NCBI GenBank assembly: GCA_026386995.1 | Contig: JAPLMO010000290.1 | Location: 1-6,363 of the forward strand | Length of the DNA stretch: 6,363 bases | Source: Planctomycetota bacterium | GTDB lineage: Bacteria; Planctomycetota; Phycisphaerae; FEN-1346 | Direction: 5' to 3' | In this document: positions 1-5,110 of the stretch, piece by piece | How positions within the stretch are numbered: the stretch's first letter is position 1 | How the letters are laid out: every line of letters begins with the position of its first letter | Program-made: the position numbers and the translations under genes | Notes under the pieces: generated by a model | Told to the model about the DNA's origin: nothing | Database searches by the model: none | The model's input: the letters and a program-made list of their open reading frames with translations, nothing else

Positions 1-162
1 AACGGCTATGATTGGCCGGCCAGGAAGTTTCTCGTCCCTGGTCACTTTGCCGCCCAACTCGAGGATCGCATTGACGGCCATTTCTTCGCGGACCGCCTGC
101 GTCTGTCCGCATCCGGCAAGACCCACCGCCAGCAAGAGCAGCAAGGCAATCTGGCGCATCAT
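1..162 (-). CDS. Small lipoprotein, N-terminal part (paralogue of the neighbouring LRR lipoprotein)
   Basis: Fifty-four codons are visible; the gene continues beyond the left edge. The protein starts MMRQIALLLLLAVGLAGCGQ, a lipoprotein signal peptide with lipobox LAGC (lipidated Cys18), so it should be exported and anchored by lipid. After a short linker (TQAVREEMAV) comes AILELGGKVTRDEKLPGRP. This block also occurs, nearly identical, in the gene upstream (223-678), where it leads into leucine-rich repeats; LRRs beyond the edge are therefore expected but not seen. A GGAGG ribosome binding site lies 7 bases before the ATG, within sequence conserved between the two genes. The 60-base gap to the upstream gene suggests co-transcription. 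The two genes are a tandem duplication. Function is unknown; the lipoprotein nature is seen directly. Confidence 0.8.
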   Translation of the reverse strand, partial: MMRQIALLLLLAVGLAGCGQTQAVREEMAVNAILELGGKVTRDEKLPGRPIIAV

Positions 163-222
163 GGTCTGGCCTCCAAGAAAGAACCTGGTGCGTGGCCTAT
201 AAGTCCGTCTCGCGTTAGGCGG

Positions 223-444
223 TCAAGGACCCAAAATATCTGTTTCCGGCAACGCCTGCTTCAGGTCTTTCAGACCGGCGTCCGTGATCTGGGTCTTGGC
301 GAGGCCGAGATTCTTCAGGCCCTTGAGTTCCTTCAGGTCCTTCAGGCCGGCGTCCGTGATCGTGGTGTCCCCGAGCAAGAGCCGCTGCAGGCCCTTAAGT
401 TCCTTCATGCCCTTAAGATCGGCGTCCGTGACTTTGGTCTTGCT
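223..444 (-). repeat. 72-bp tandem repeats encoding the LRR units
   Basis: The string GGCGTCCGTGA on the plus strand recurs at 277, 349 and 421, exactly 72 bases apart. Surrounding bases are also similar (TTCAGG and CTTAAG/CTTGAG blocks). The period equals 24 codons and encodes the three leucine-rich repeats. Similarity at DNA level implies fairly recent or gene-conversion-maintained duplication. Confidence 0.85.
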
Positions 445-678
445 CAGGTCAACTTCCACGATCGGCCGACCGGGAAGCGCCTCGTCCCTCTCCACCTTGC
501 CGCCCAACTTGAGGATGGCGCTCACGGCGTCCCCCTCCTGGCCCGCCTGCTTCTCCACGGCCTTTTCTTCCTGGCCCGCCTGCTTCTTTACGGCCTTTTC
601 TTCCCGGACCGCCTGCGTCTGGCCACAGCCAGCAAGACACACCGCCAGCGACAGCAGCAAGGCAATGAGGCGCATCAT
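223..678 (-). CDS. Leucine-rich-repeat lipoprotein
   Basis: A 151-residue protein. Residues 1-18 form a lipoprotein signal peptide ending in LAGC, so Cys18 should be lipidated. Residues ~20-50 are a charged linker with two tandem 11-residue units, roughly KAVKKQAGQEE and KAVEKQAGQEG. Residues ~55-75 carry the block AILKLGGKV.RDEALPGRPIV shared with the next gene. Residues ~78-151 are three 24-residue leucine-rich repeats built around 'T.(I/V)TDA(G/D)LK.(L/M)K.LKGL..L.L', ending in a capping LPETDILGP. This repeat type is frequent in planctomycetes and is thought to mediate binding; no catalytic motif is present. The start was chosen for the GGAGG site 7 bases upstream of ATGATG, the signal peptide and the match to the paralogue; the open frame extends to 1140 but upstream has no protein character. 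Ligand unknown. Confidence 0.88.
   Translation of the reverse strand: MMRLIALLLSLAVCLAGCGQTQAVREEKAVKKQAGQEEKAVEKQAGQEGDAVSAILKLGGKVERDEALPGRPIVEVDLSKTKVTDADLKGMKELKGLQRLLLGDTTITDAGLKDLKELKGLKNLGLAKTQITDAGLKDLKQALPETDILGP
536..617 (-). repeat. 33-bp in-frame tandem repeat in the lipoprotein linker
   Basis: Two copies of a 33-base unit (536-568 and 569-601) differ at only a couple of positions, followed by a diverged partial copy to about 617. Each encodes one 11-residue KAV(K/E)KQAGQE unit. The paralogous gene at 1-162 lacks both units, so the paralogues differ here by exactly 22 residues, consistent with slippage expansion in one copy or loss in the other. Confidence 0.85.
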
Positions 679-751
679 GGTCTGGCCTCCAGTAAGGAAC
701 CTGCCGCGCGGCCCAACCGCAGCGCGTACGCCGACACGCTCATACGTTTGG

Positions 752-780
752 ATTCTACCGGTTCCAGAGGCGTGCCGCAA
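752..780 (-). promoter_or_regulatory. Candidate sigma70-type promoter for the lipoprotein genes
   Basis: On the minus strand, TTGCGG (775-780) and TAGAAT (752-757) are separated by exactly 17 bases. TAGAAT matches TATAAT at five of six positions; the -35 box matches only its first three. Transcription would start near 745, giving a leader of about 65 bases before the start at 678. The -35 box lies inside one arm of a perfect inverted repeat (771-780/801-810), as expected if a regulator binds there. Prediction by eye only. Confidence 0.35.
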
Positions 781-810
781 GGTTCCGGGAGGCAAGGAGT
801 TTGCGGCACG
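771..810. repeat. Perfect 10-bp inverted repeat overlapping the candidate -35 box
   Basis: CGTGCCGCAA at 771-780 faces TTGCGGCACG at 801-810, with a 20-base spacer. It could be an operator for a dimeric regulator or an RNA hairpin. A second pair, AGGAGT (795-800) with ACTCCT (812-817), interlocks with the first, so transcribed RNA could form a pseudoknot. No regulator gene lies nearby. Confidence 0.55.
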
Positions 811-1022
811 GACTCCTGAAGTCCTGACCGAGCCATCGAGCGAGTGCCCGCCTGCCGGCTCACCCCAACCGCCAATCGCGTCGTGCCCTTGCGAACATAT
901 CAACGAAGCCGAAAGTATTGCCAGAAGGCACGAAATCGCCCGGCGCACATGGGCACACTCGGGCACACGCGGGCGGGAGAAACGGCCCTGGCGCCGGCAA
1001 AACGCGGGTAGAGATATAGAAA

Positions 1023-1140
1023 TGGTGGAGGCGGTGGGAATCGAACCCACGTCCGGATGCCCGGGACCTGAAGATTCTACGCGAGTAGTCGATCCATTAA
1101 ATCTCGGCCCGCAAGGCTCCGATCGACAGGATCCGAGCAA
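1023..1140 (-). ncRNA. ssrA: tmRNA (ssrA), 3' part only; 5' half not found
   Basis: tmRNA rescues stalled ribosomes by acting as tRNA and then mRNA. Read on the minus strand, the end at 1023 carries the tRNA-like 3' end: T-stem and loop GTGGGTTCGATTCCCAC, acceptor strand CGCCTCC, then ACCA. Just upstream is GACTAC-TCGC-GTAGA followed by CCGGACG, the arrangement I recall from other tmRNAs such as Thermus. Further upstream a pseudoknot can be drawn resembling PK4: CTCGG (1133-1137) with CCGAG (1103-1107), and GTCGATC (1121-1127) with GATCGAC (1088-1094). A full tmRNA is usually 300-400 bases, but the cytochrome gene ends at 1292. I find no GGAGGCG/GGGGGCG-like 5' acceptor strand, no TTCGAC D-loop and no tag frame ending in Ala-Leu-Ala-Ala, either upstream or, as in permuted tmRNAs, downstream. 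The left limit at 1140 is approximate; more may extend towards 1291. Confidence 0.7.
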
Positions 1141-1182
1141 GCCCAGCCAGGCTTTGGTCTCGCCGGCGACCCGCCGTTTGCG

Positions 1183-1240
1183 TGGGCATGCTCCTTGGCC
1201 GCGGCGCGAGCATGTCCAGCGAACAGCGCGCTGGGCATGC
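1183..1240. repeat. Three-part inverted repeat with competing pairings
   Basis: Segment A GGGCATGCTC (1183-1192) can pair with B at 1208-1217 (GAGCATGTCC, one G-U). B extended to 1221 can instead pair with C at 1229-1240 (CGCTGGGCATGC): 12 bp closing a 7-base loop, one G-U on the plus-strand RNA and one C-A mismatch on the minus-strand RNA. The two stems exclude each other. No T-run follows, so it is not a standard terminator. It may be part of the tmRNA 3' domain or independent. Confidence 0.5.
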
Positions 1241-1291
1241 CATCCTGCTTGGGCCGAATGAGTGCCCGAAACTGAGGAGCTCGTGCCACAC

Positions 1292-1804
1292 TTACTTCCA
1301 CTTGCACTTTCGCTGGGCCAACCGGTGCTTGCCGTGGCAGTCGGTGCAATACTTTTCCTTGGCGGCGCCGGCGAGGAATGCGGCGTGGCGTGCGGCAGGC
1401 ATCTTATCCGCCGGATGACAGCTCATGCAGAACGGGTTGATCTTCTCGCGAGGATACATGATGCCGGGCGCCGTGCCGTTGCCGCCGGAGGCCCACGATT
1501 CGTCGGCGATGTGGTCGTCGCAGTTGCCGTGGCAGTTCGCGCATCCGATGTTCGCCCGCGCGTGGCGGACCGCAATGTCCTCCTGCGCGTAATTCAGGTG
1601 GCAGACAAAGCAGCGGCCGTTGTCAGCCGCGGGCCCGGCCGGCGTCTTCTCGCCGCCATCGAGCAGCAGCAACGGTTCCTGGTCCTTGCCGGCCGCGCTG
1701 CCCGCCTGATGCTTCGCAATGCCCGGCCGGTCCCCTTGCGGCTGACAGGAGATCAGCATGACGGCCGCCACTCCCGCAGCCAGCGTCAGGGCGGTATTTC
1801 TCAT
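1292..1804 (-). CDS. Tetrahaem c-type cytochrome lipoprotein
   Basis: A 170-residue exported electron-transfer protein. Residues 1-20 are a signal peptide ending in LISC, so Cys20 is probably lipidated. Residues ~21-60 form a low-complexity Gly/Ala/Pro linker. Four CXXCH haem-attachment motifs follow: CFVCH (65-69), CANCH (88-92), CMSCH (126-130) and CTDCH (153-157). Nearby histidines (81, 98, 140, 160) could be distal ligands. The small size and closely spaced motifs fit the broad multihaem cytochrome c3/NapC-like grouping; no enzymatic domain is visible, so it is probably an electron carrier. The start at 1804 has GGAG nine bases upstream and begins the signal peptide; the upstream in-frame ATG at 1858 would place non-signal residues first. 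It is last of three minus-strand genes, 82 bases after the reductase. Cytochrome maturation genes are not in the window. Confidence 0.88.
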   Translation of the reverse strand: MRNTALTLAAGVAAVMLISCQPQGDRPGIAKHQAGSAAGKDQEPLLLLDGGEKTPAGPAADNGRCFVCHLNYAQEDIAVRHARANIGCANCHGNCDDHIADESWASGGNGTAPGIMYPREKINPFCMSCHPADKMPAARHAAFLAGAAKEKYCTDCHGKHRLAQRKCKWK

Positions 1805-1829
1805 GCAAAGTCGCTCCAATTTGTAGTGT

Positions 1830-1855
1830 CGCGGCGGATCGGGAGATCCGCCGCG
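1830..1855. terminator. Strong GC hairpin between reductase and cytochrome genes
   Basis: CGCGGCGGATC (1830-1840) and GATCCGCCGCG (1845-1855) form a perfect 11-bp stem with a four-base loop (GGGA on plus, TCCC on minus). It lies 32 bases after the reductase stop and 25 bases before the cytochrome ATG. No T-run follows on the minus strand, so classical Rho-independent termination is doubtful. It may set partial read-through or protect the upstream mRNA end. The hairpin is seen; the role is inferred. Confidence 0.5.
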
Positions 1856-1886
1856 CAAAGAGGCCGTAGAAGGTTGCCGCGAAGCG

Positions 1887-2732
1887 TTACACGTATTCCC
1901 AGTCCCTCAGCCACTCGTACTTCGGCGGGAGGTTGGCCCACATCCGGCTGCTGACGCCCTGCAATTCGGCCTGCTCTTTCTCGTCGAGTTCGCGGCGCTC
2001 CTTGATGGCCTTGACCACGTTCTCCACGTGGCGGGGCTCTTTCATGCCGGGGATGGGAACAACGGTGTTCGTGAGCAGGATGTACCGGATGGCCAGGCGG
2101 GCCCGGCGATCGTCTTCCTCGCCCGCGCCCTGGAAGAGCGAGCCGGCCCCGAACGGCTTGATGCCAAACGCGCCCACGTCGCACTTCTTGAGGGCGTCGA
2201 AGAGGCTGTCGGTCGGCGCCGTCTTGCTCATCGTCGTGAACGGAAAACACACGACCTCGACTTGCGGGAAATATTCGACCATGAACTTGATCCAGCGTCG
2301 GTCGTGCGAGGAGAAGCCTCCGTGCCGGATCTTCCCCGCCTTCTTCGCCTTCTCCAGCGCATCGGCGATCTCGCAGCACGTGTCGAACGTGTGCCGGCCG
2401 CCGGGCTCGAAACAGGTGATCCGCCAGAGGTCGGTGTACTCCTGGCCCGAGTCCTTCAGGAGCCCGTCGAGCGACTCCAGCAACTTCTTCGCGGTGCGGA
2501 AGTTCTCGTTGCGGACCTCGTTGCCGCAATGGGAAAGCGCCAGGTACATCTTGTCGCGGCGGCCCTTGAGCGCCCTGGAATCCCGCATCACTTCCCCATC
2601 TGTGCATGCATCGATATGATTGATGCCGGCATCGATGCAGCGGCTGACGACCTCGTACCGTTCCTTGTCGCCGCTGCCCGAGTGCCCGCCAAGGCAGACC
2701 GCCGAGACCATGAGGTTGGTCTTGCCAGTCAC
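1887..2732 (-). CDS. Aldo/keto reductase family protein (planctomycete-type, atypical active site)
   Basis: A 281-residue TIM-barrel protein, near the usual 280-320. Landmarks: MVSAVCLGGH (N-terminal strand), INHIDACTD (~37-45, the Asp strand), RRDKMYLALSH (58-68), YTDLWRITC (99-107), KAGKIRHGGFSSHD, the GIKPF block, ARLAIRYIL and IPGM near the C-terminus, and a final WLRDWEYV. Classical AKRs use an Asp-Tyr-Lys-His tetrad; here Asp41 is kept, but the Tyr, Lys and His positions read Gly/Glu, Ser-His and Thr-Cys. I recall the same substitutions in planctomycete homologues, so this looks like a subfamily trait; the substrate is unknown and NAD(P)H chemistry is unproven. No signal peptide in this frame. 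The start is uncertain: GTG at 2732 is the most upstream in-frame start, but a better ATG with GGAAAGGA upstream lies at 2757 in another frame (see findings). It lies between the LamG and cytochrome genes. Confidence 0.85.
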   Translation of the reverse strand: MTGKTNLMVSAVCLGGHSGSGDKERYEVVSRCIDAGINHIDACTDGEVMRDSRALKGRRDKMYLALSHCGNEVRNENFRTAKKLLESLDGLLKDSGQEYTDLWRITCFEPGGRHTFDTCCEIADALEKAKKAGKIRHGGFSSHDRRWIKFMVEYFPQVEVVCFPFTTMSKTAPTDSLFDALKKCDVGAFGIKPFGAGSLFQGAGEEDDRRARLAIRYILLTNTVVPIPGMKEPRHVENVVKAIKERRELDEKEQAELQGVSSRMWANLPPKYEWLRDWEYV

Positions 2733-2819
2733 GCCGCGTCACCTGCTTGTCATCCATGACAGAGGTCCTTTCCTGTTCGCCCGGTCCTTCTCCCCTCGGA
2801 TTTCGCCTGCCTGCAAAGG

Positions 2820-3593
2820 TCACTTGCCTTCGCCCTGCCGGAACAAGGCGTTGATCTCGTCCTCCGACAAGGCACGGTCATAGAGGCGAACGTCATCGAT
2901 GAGGCCGCTGAACTTCCATCCGATCCGCAGGTCCTGTTCGCTGCCGGTGTCGATCGGCCAGAGGTCCAACAGGCCGATGTCGTGAATCTTCGCAGGTTCG
3001 CCGTCCTTGTACAGTTTAACGTTGTCATGCAGGTTGGGTGTCTTGGCTTCTTCCACCACCACCGCAACGTGATGCCAGGCGTCGTCGTTGGTGAGATCGT
3101 TCATGTAGAGATACCCGCCCTTGGGCGTCACGCCGATGCGCCCCCTGATGGAACAGAGAATCCACATCTTGCCGAAATCGCCGGCGCCCCAGGACGCGAT
3201 CTCCCCCTTCGATGTCTTCGTCTTGATCCAGGCGGCCAGGGTCCGGGGCGCCGTGCCGCTGACCCCCTTGTACCCGGTGATCTGAACAAACCCCTCCTTG
3301 CCGTCGAACTTCAGGGCCTTGCCCGTGCGGCCGGGTGCGGAGTCCTTATCAAAGGAGAGGCCGCCCTGGAGCGTGCCATTGCGGCCCTGCTTCGACGAGT
3401 CCGCCGCCGTGTTGCCGGAGGCATCGTCAAACTTCCACCAGCCCACCAGGTGCGTGTCCGTGTCGAGGTTCGCGGTCTTAGCCTGTTCCGCCGGCGCGGG
3501 CGCCGCCTGCCCCACGGCGGCGATCTCAAGAACGAGCAGCCCAATGGCAAACAAGAGAAGCAACCGGCTTCCGACGACAGGAATTCTCATCAT
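2820..3593 (-). CDS. Secreted LamG (concanavalin A-like) domain protein
   Basis: A 257-residue exported protein. Residues 1-~31 are a signal peptide: MMRIPVVGSR, a long Leu/Ile/Ala stretch, then a likely signal peptidase I site after GQA. The rest is one LamG_3-like beta-sandwich domain: LVGWWKFDDASGN opening (about 49-61), an NGTLQGG block, GKALKFDG (~91-98), TLAAWIKT, AWHHVAVVVE, the LYKDGEP hairpin, and the closing SGLIDDVRLYDRALSEDEI helix (~230-248). These domains bind carbohydrates or act as structural modules; no catalytic domain is attached, so a binding or envelope role is likely. The start at 3593 follows GGGGAG eight bases upstream; a longer frame begins at 3791 but its extra residues precede the signal peptide and look non-coding. 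It is first of three minus-strand genes; the next start lies about 60-90 bases on. Ligand unknown. Confidence 0.87.
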   Translation of the reverse strand: MMRIPVVGSRLLLLFAIGLLVLEIAAVGQAAPAPAEQAKTANLDTDTHLVGWWKFDDASGNTAADSSKQGRNGTLQGGLSFDKDSAPGRTGKALKFDGKEGFVQITGYKGVSGTAPRTLAAWIKTKTSKGEIASWGAGDFGKMWILCSIRGRIGVTPKGGYLYMNDLTNDDAWHHVAVVVEEAKTPNLHDNVKLYKDGEPAKIHDIGLLDLWPIDTGSEQDLRIGWKFSGLIDDVRLYDRALSEDEINALFRQGEGK

Positions 3594-3687
3594 CTCGTCT
3601 CTCCCCTTCATGCGTGGAAGGCCACACATCTGAGCCGGAATTTCCCGGATAAACTCTCGCGGGCAATCGCCGCCAGGTTGGTCGGTG

Positions 3688-3716
3688 ATCGTACCCCTTC
3701 TCGGAGATTTCTGCAA
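3688..3716 (-). promoter_or_regulatory. Weak candidate promoter for the LamG-reductase-cytochrome operon
   Basis: On the minus strand TTGCAG (3711-3716) and TACGAT (3688-3693) lie 17 bases apart, matching the sigma70 consensus at 3 of 6 and 4 of 6 positions. The start point would be near 3681, about 90 bases before the LamG start. By-eye prediction with modest matches. Confidence 0.25.
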
Positions 3717-3830
3717 TGCATTTTTCGGCTTCCCCGTACTGAAAGGCAAGGGGTCAGTGGCCTTACAGATAGGGCTCCTGCCCTTGTCCACGGTAAAGCG
3801 GCAGCGGTCGCAGGCGCGGAAGTCGGGTTA

Positions 3831-3974
3831 TTGGCCGGGAGATGGCTCGCCGGAGGTCGCCAATTGCTTATCCAGCCACGGCGCAACTTTCTCCACCCAA
3901 CGGGCCGCGTGTTCGCGCAGGCCGCTTACGCTGAGGTGGCGGCCCGGCGGACTTGTGGTTTCACCGTGCGTTCG
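3831..3974 (-). pseudogene. Possible C-terminal remnant of an unidentified protein gene
   Basis: Between a TAG at 3975-3977 and a TAA at 3828-3830 (minus strand) lies a 48-codon open frame without ATG and with no usable GTG near its beginning. Its translation looks protein-like: HGETTSPPGRHLSVSGLREH, then an amphipathic helix (AARWVEKVAPWLDKQLA), then a Pro/Gly tail ending SPGQ. Third codon positions are mostly G or C, as in the real genes here. It resembles the last segment of a gene whose upstream part was lost or shifted out of frame. I do not recognise the family. Chance is a real alternative in GC-rich DNA. Confidence 0.3.
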
Positions 3975-3981
3975 CTAGAAT
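3953..3981 (+). promoter_or_regulatory. Candidate sigma70-type promoter for the sugar ABC operon
   Basis: TTGTGG (3953-3958) and TAGAAT (3976-3981) are separated by exactly 17 bases. The -10 box matches TATAAT at five of six positions, the same hexamer as in the candidate lipoprotein promoter. Transcription would begin near 3988, giving a leader of about 70 bases that includes the tandem AACGCCAC pair at 3997-4012, a possible regulatory site just after the start point. Confidence 0.4.
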
Positions 3982-4057
3982 TGCCGCGTCTTGCTTAACG
4001 CCACAACGCCACTTAACGTTTGCGCGGCGATGCAAATACTTCAGCGGAGGCCGGGCC

Positions 4058-5092
4058 ATGGACAAAGTGCTCACCCGCATCACCATCCTGGCGGCAGTCG
4101 TGGCCGTCGGCATCGTGGCCTACGTCGTGATGCGCCCCAAGGACAGTGCAACGCCGGCCGGCGGCGCAGCCATGCGGCTGGCGCTGGTGCCGAAGTCGAT
4201 CGGCCACCCCTACTGGGAAGGCGTCCGCGAGGGCATGAACGAGGCCGCCAAGCGACTGGGCGTTGAGGCCGTCTTCCAGGGCGCGCCCGAGGCGAGCATC
4301 GAGGAGCAACTGAAGATCATCGAGAGCCTCATCTCCCAGGGGTATGACGGCATCGGCATCTCGCCCAACGACCCGGACGCCGTCAAGGAGATCATCAGGC
4401 GGGCCGCCGCAAAGGGCGTCGCCGTCGTCACCTTCGACAGCGACTCGCCCGACAGCGAGCGCCTCGTCTACATCGGCACCGACAACCGGGCCGCCGGACG
4501 AGAGGGCGGCAAGGCCATGGCCCAAATCCTCGGCGCAAAGGCCGGCGCACCCGATAAACTCCTGGTCCAGGTCATCGGCGGCAAGCCGGGCGCATGGAAC
4601 CTCAAGGAACGCATGGACGGTTTCGCCGAGGGCGTCAAGGACACCAATATCGCCCTCACGGACGTCCAGTACAACCAGGAAAGCCCCGACACGGCCCTCC
4701 AGGTCGCCGAGTCGGTCCTGAACGCCCAGCCCGATCTCAGGGGACTCTTCAGCGCCAACTGCTTCGGCGGTGCCGGCGCGGCACTGGCCATCAAGGGCGC
4801 GGTCCAGCGCGGCAAGATCAAGAAGGGCCAGGTCCACGTCGTGACGTTCGATACGACCGAAGACATCCTGGATTTCATCGAGGAAGGCGCGATCGACTGC
4901 ACGCTGGCCCAGAACACCAGGCAGATGGGCCGCATCTCGGTCGAGAAACTCGTCGAGTTCGCCAGGCAGTACCGCGCCAAGAAGGCCTTCGACCGCCCCG
5001 CCAAGGGCAAAGACATCGTCGACACGGGCGTGATGGTCGTCTGGCCGAAGGACGTCCCGAACTTCAGGACCAAGCCGGCGAAGAATGGCTGA
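4058..5092 (+). CDS. Periplasmic sugar-binding protein of a ribose-type ABC transporter
   Basis: A 344-residue substrate-binding protein of the Peripla_BP_4 (RbsB-like) family, which captures a sugar in the periplasm and delivers it to the membrane transporter. Residues ~8-25 are one hydrophobic segment (ITILAAVVAVGIVAYVVM) that is a signal peptide or uncleaved anchor; there is no lipobox. The first lobe starts MRLALVPKSIGHPYW (39-53), followed by DGIGISPNDPDAV, VTFDSDSPDS (124-133), YIGTDN and GREGGKAMA. The hinge and second lobe show GGKPGAWNLKERMDGF, FSANCFGGAGAALA, VTFDTTEDILDFI and CTLAQNTRQMG. All hallmark blocks are present and the length fits the family. The start at 4058 is set by GGAGG seven bases upstream (4046-4050); an open frame begins at 3953, but the extra residues are not family-like. 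The ATPase gene follows after 142 bases. The sugar cannot be named from sequence alone. Confidence 0.92.
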   Translation: MDKVLTRITILAAVVAVGIVAYVVMRPKDSATPAGGAAMRLALVPKSIGHPYWEGVREGMNEAAKRLGVEAVFQGAPEASIEEQLKIIESLISQGYDGIGISPNDPDAVKEIIRRAAAKGVAVVTFDSDSPDSERLVYIGTDNRAAGREGGKAMAQILGAKAGAPDKLLVQVIGGKPGAWNLKERMDGFAEGVKDTNIALTDVQYNQESPDTALQVAESVLNAQPDLRGLFSANCFGGAGAALAIKGAVQRGKIKKGQVHVVTFDTTEDILDFIEEGAIDCTLAQNTRQMGRISVEKLVEFARQYRAKKAFDRPAKGKDIVDTGVMVVWPKDVPNFRTKPAKNG

Positions 5093-5110
5093 GCCGTTAC
5101 CCAGCGGGGC

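Larger units (their letters stand above)
679..1022. other. Non-coding stretch between lipoprotein genes and tmRNA fragment
   Basis: No convincing gene is present. Open frames cross it on both strands, but they lack ribosome binding sites and their translations are rich in Arg, Ser, Pro and Gly without domain character. The stretch contains the candidate promoter and inverted repeat described separately, plus a 10-base near-tandem repeat GGGCACAC(T/G)C at 951-970. I see no clear intrinsic terminator after the tmRNA 3' end. Confidence 0.5.
3594..4057. other. Divergent intergenic region
   Basis: This 464-base gap separates the minus-strand operon from the plus-strand ABC transporter. It contains a weak leftward promoter, a better rightward promoter, the possible protein remnant at 3831-3974, a tandem AACGCCAC pair at 3997-4012 and widely spaced CAAGGG...CCCTTG arms near 3750-3790. 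Open frames crossing it lack ribosome binding sites and protein character. I saw no convincing regulator operator. Confidence 0.5.

Noticed and set aside
951..970. Tandem GGGCACAC repeat as a start of a repeat array
   Set aside because: Only two 10-base copies; no spacers or further units, so neither CRISPR nor iteron array.
700..1020. Coding piece of a permuted two-piece tmRNA downstream of the CCA end
   Set aside because: No GGAGGCG/GGGGGCG-like acceptor strand, no TTCGAC and no tag frame found on the minus strand here.
1023..1110. Ordinary tRNA gene at the CCA end
   Set aside because: No anticodon arm or matching 5' acceptor strand about 75 bases upstream; the sequence before the T-arm follows the tmRNA pattern.
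284..1261. Long plus-strand open frame (325 codons) opposite the lipoprotein gene
   Set aside because: It is the antisense of a well-supported lipoprotein and runs through the tmRNA; low-complexity Arg/Ser/Pro composition and no ribosome binding site. GC-rich shadow.
1801..2823. Minus-strand frame of 340 codons overlapping the reductase
   Set aside because: Only its first ten or so residues after 2757 look plausible; the rest is the reductase gene read out of frame. The start is discussed as a possible frameshift.
3953..5092. Longer version of the sugar-binding protein starting at 3953
   Set aside because: It would begin inside the candidate promoter and adds 35 unlike residues; the ATG at 4058 has a proper GGAGG site and begins the hydrophobic signal segment.
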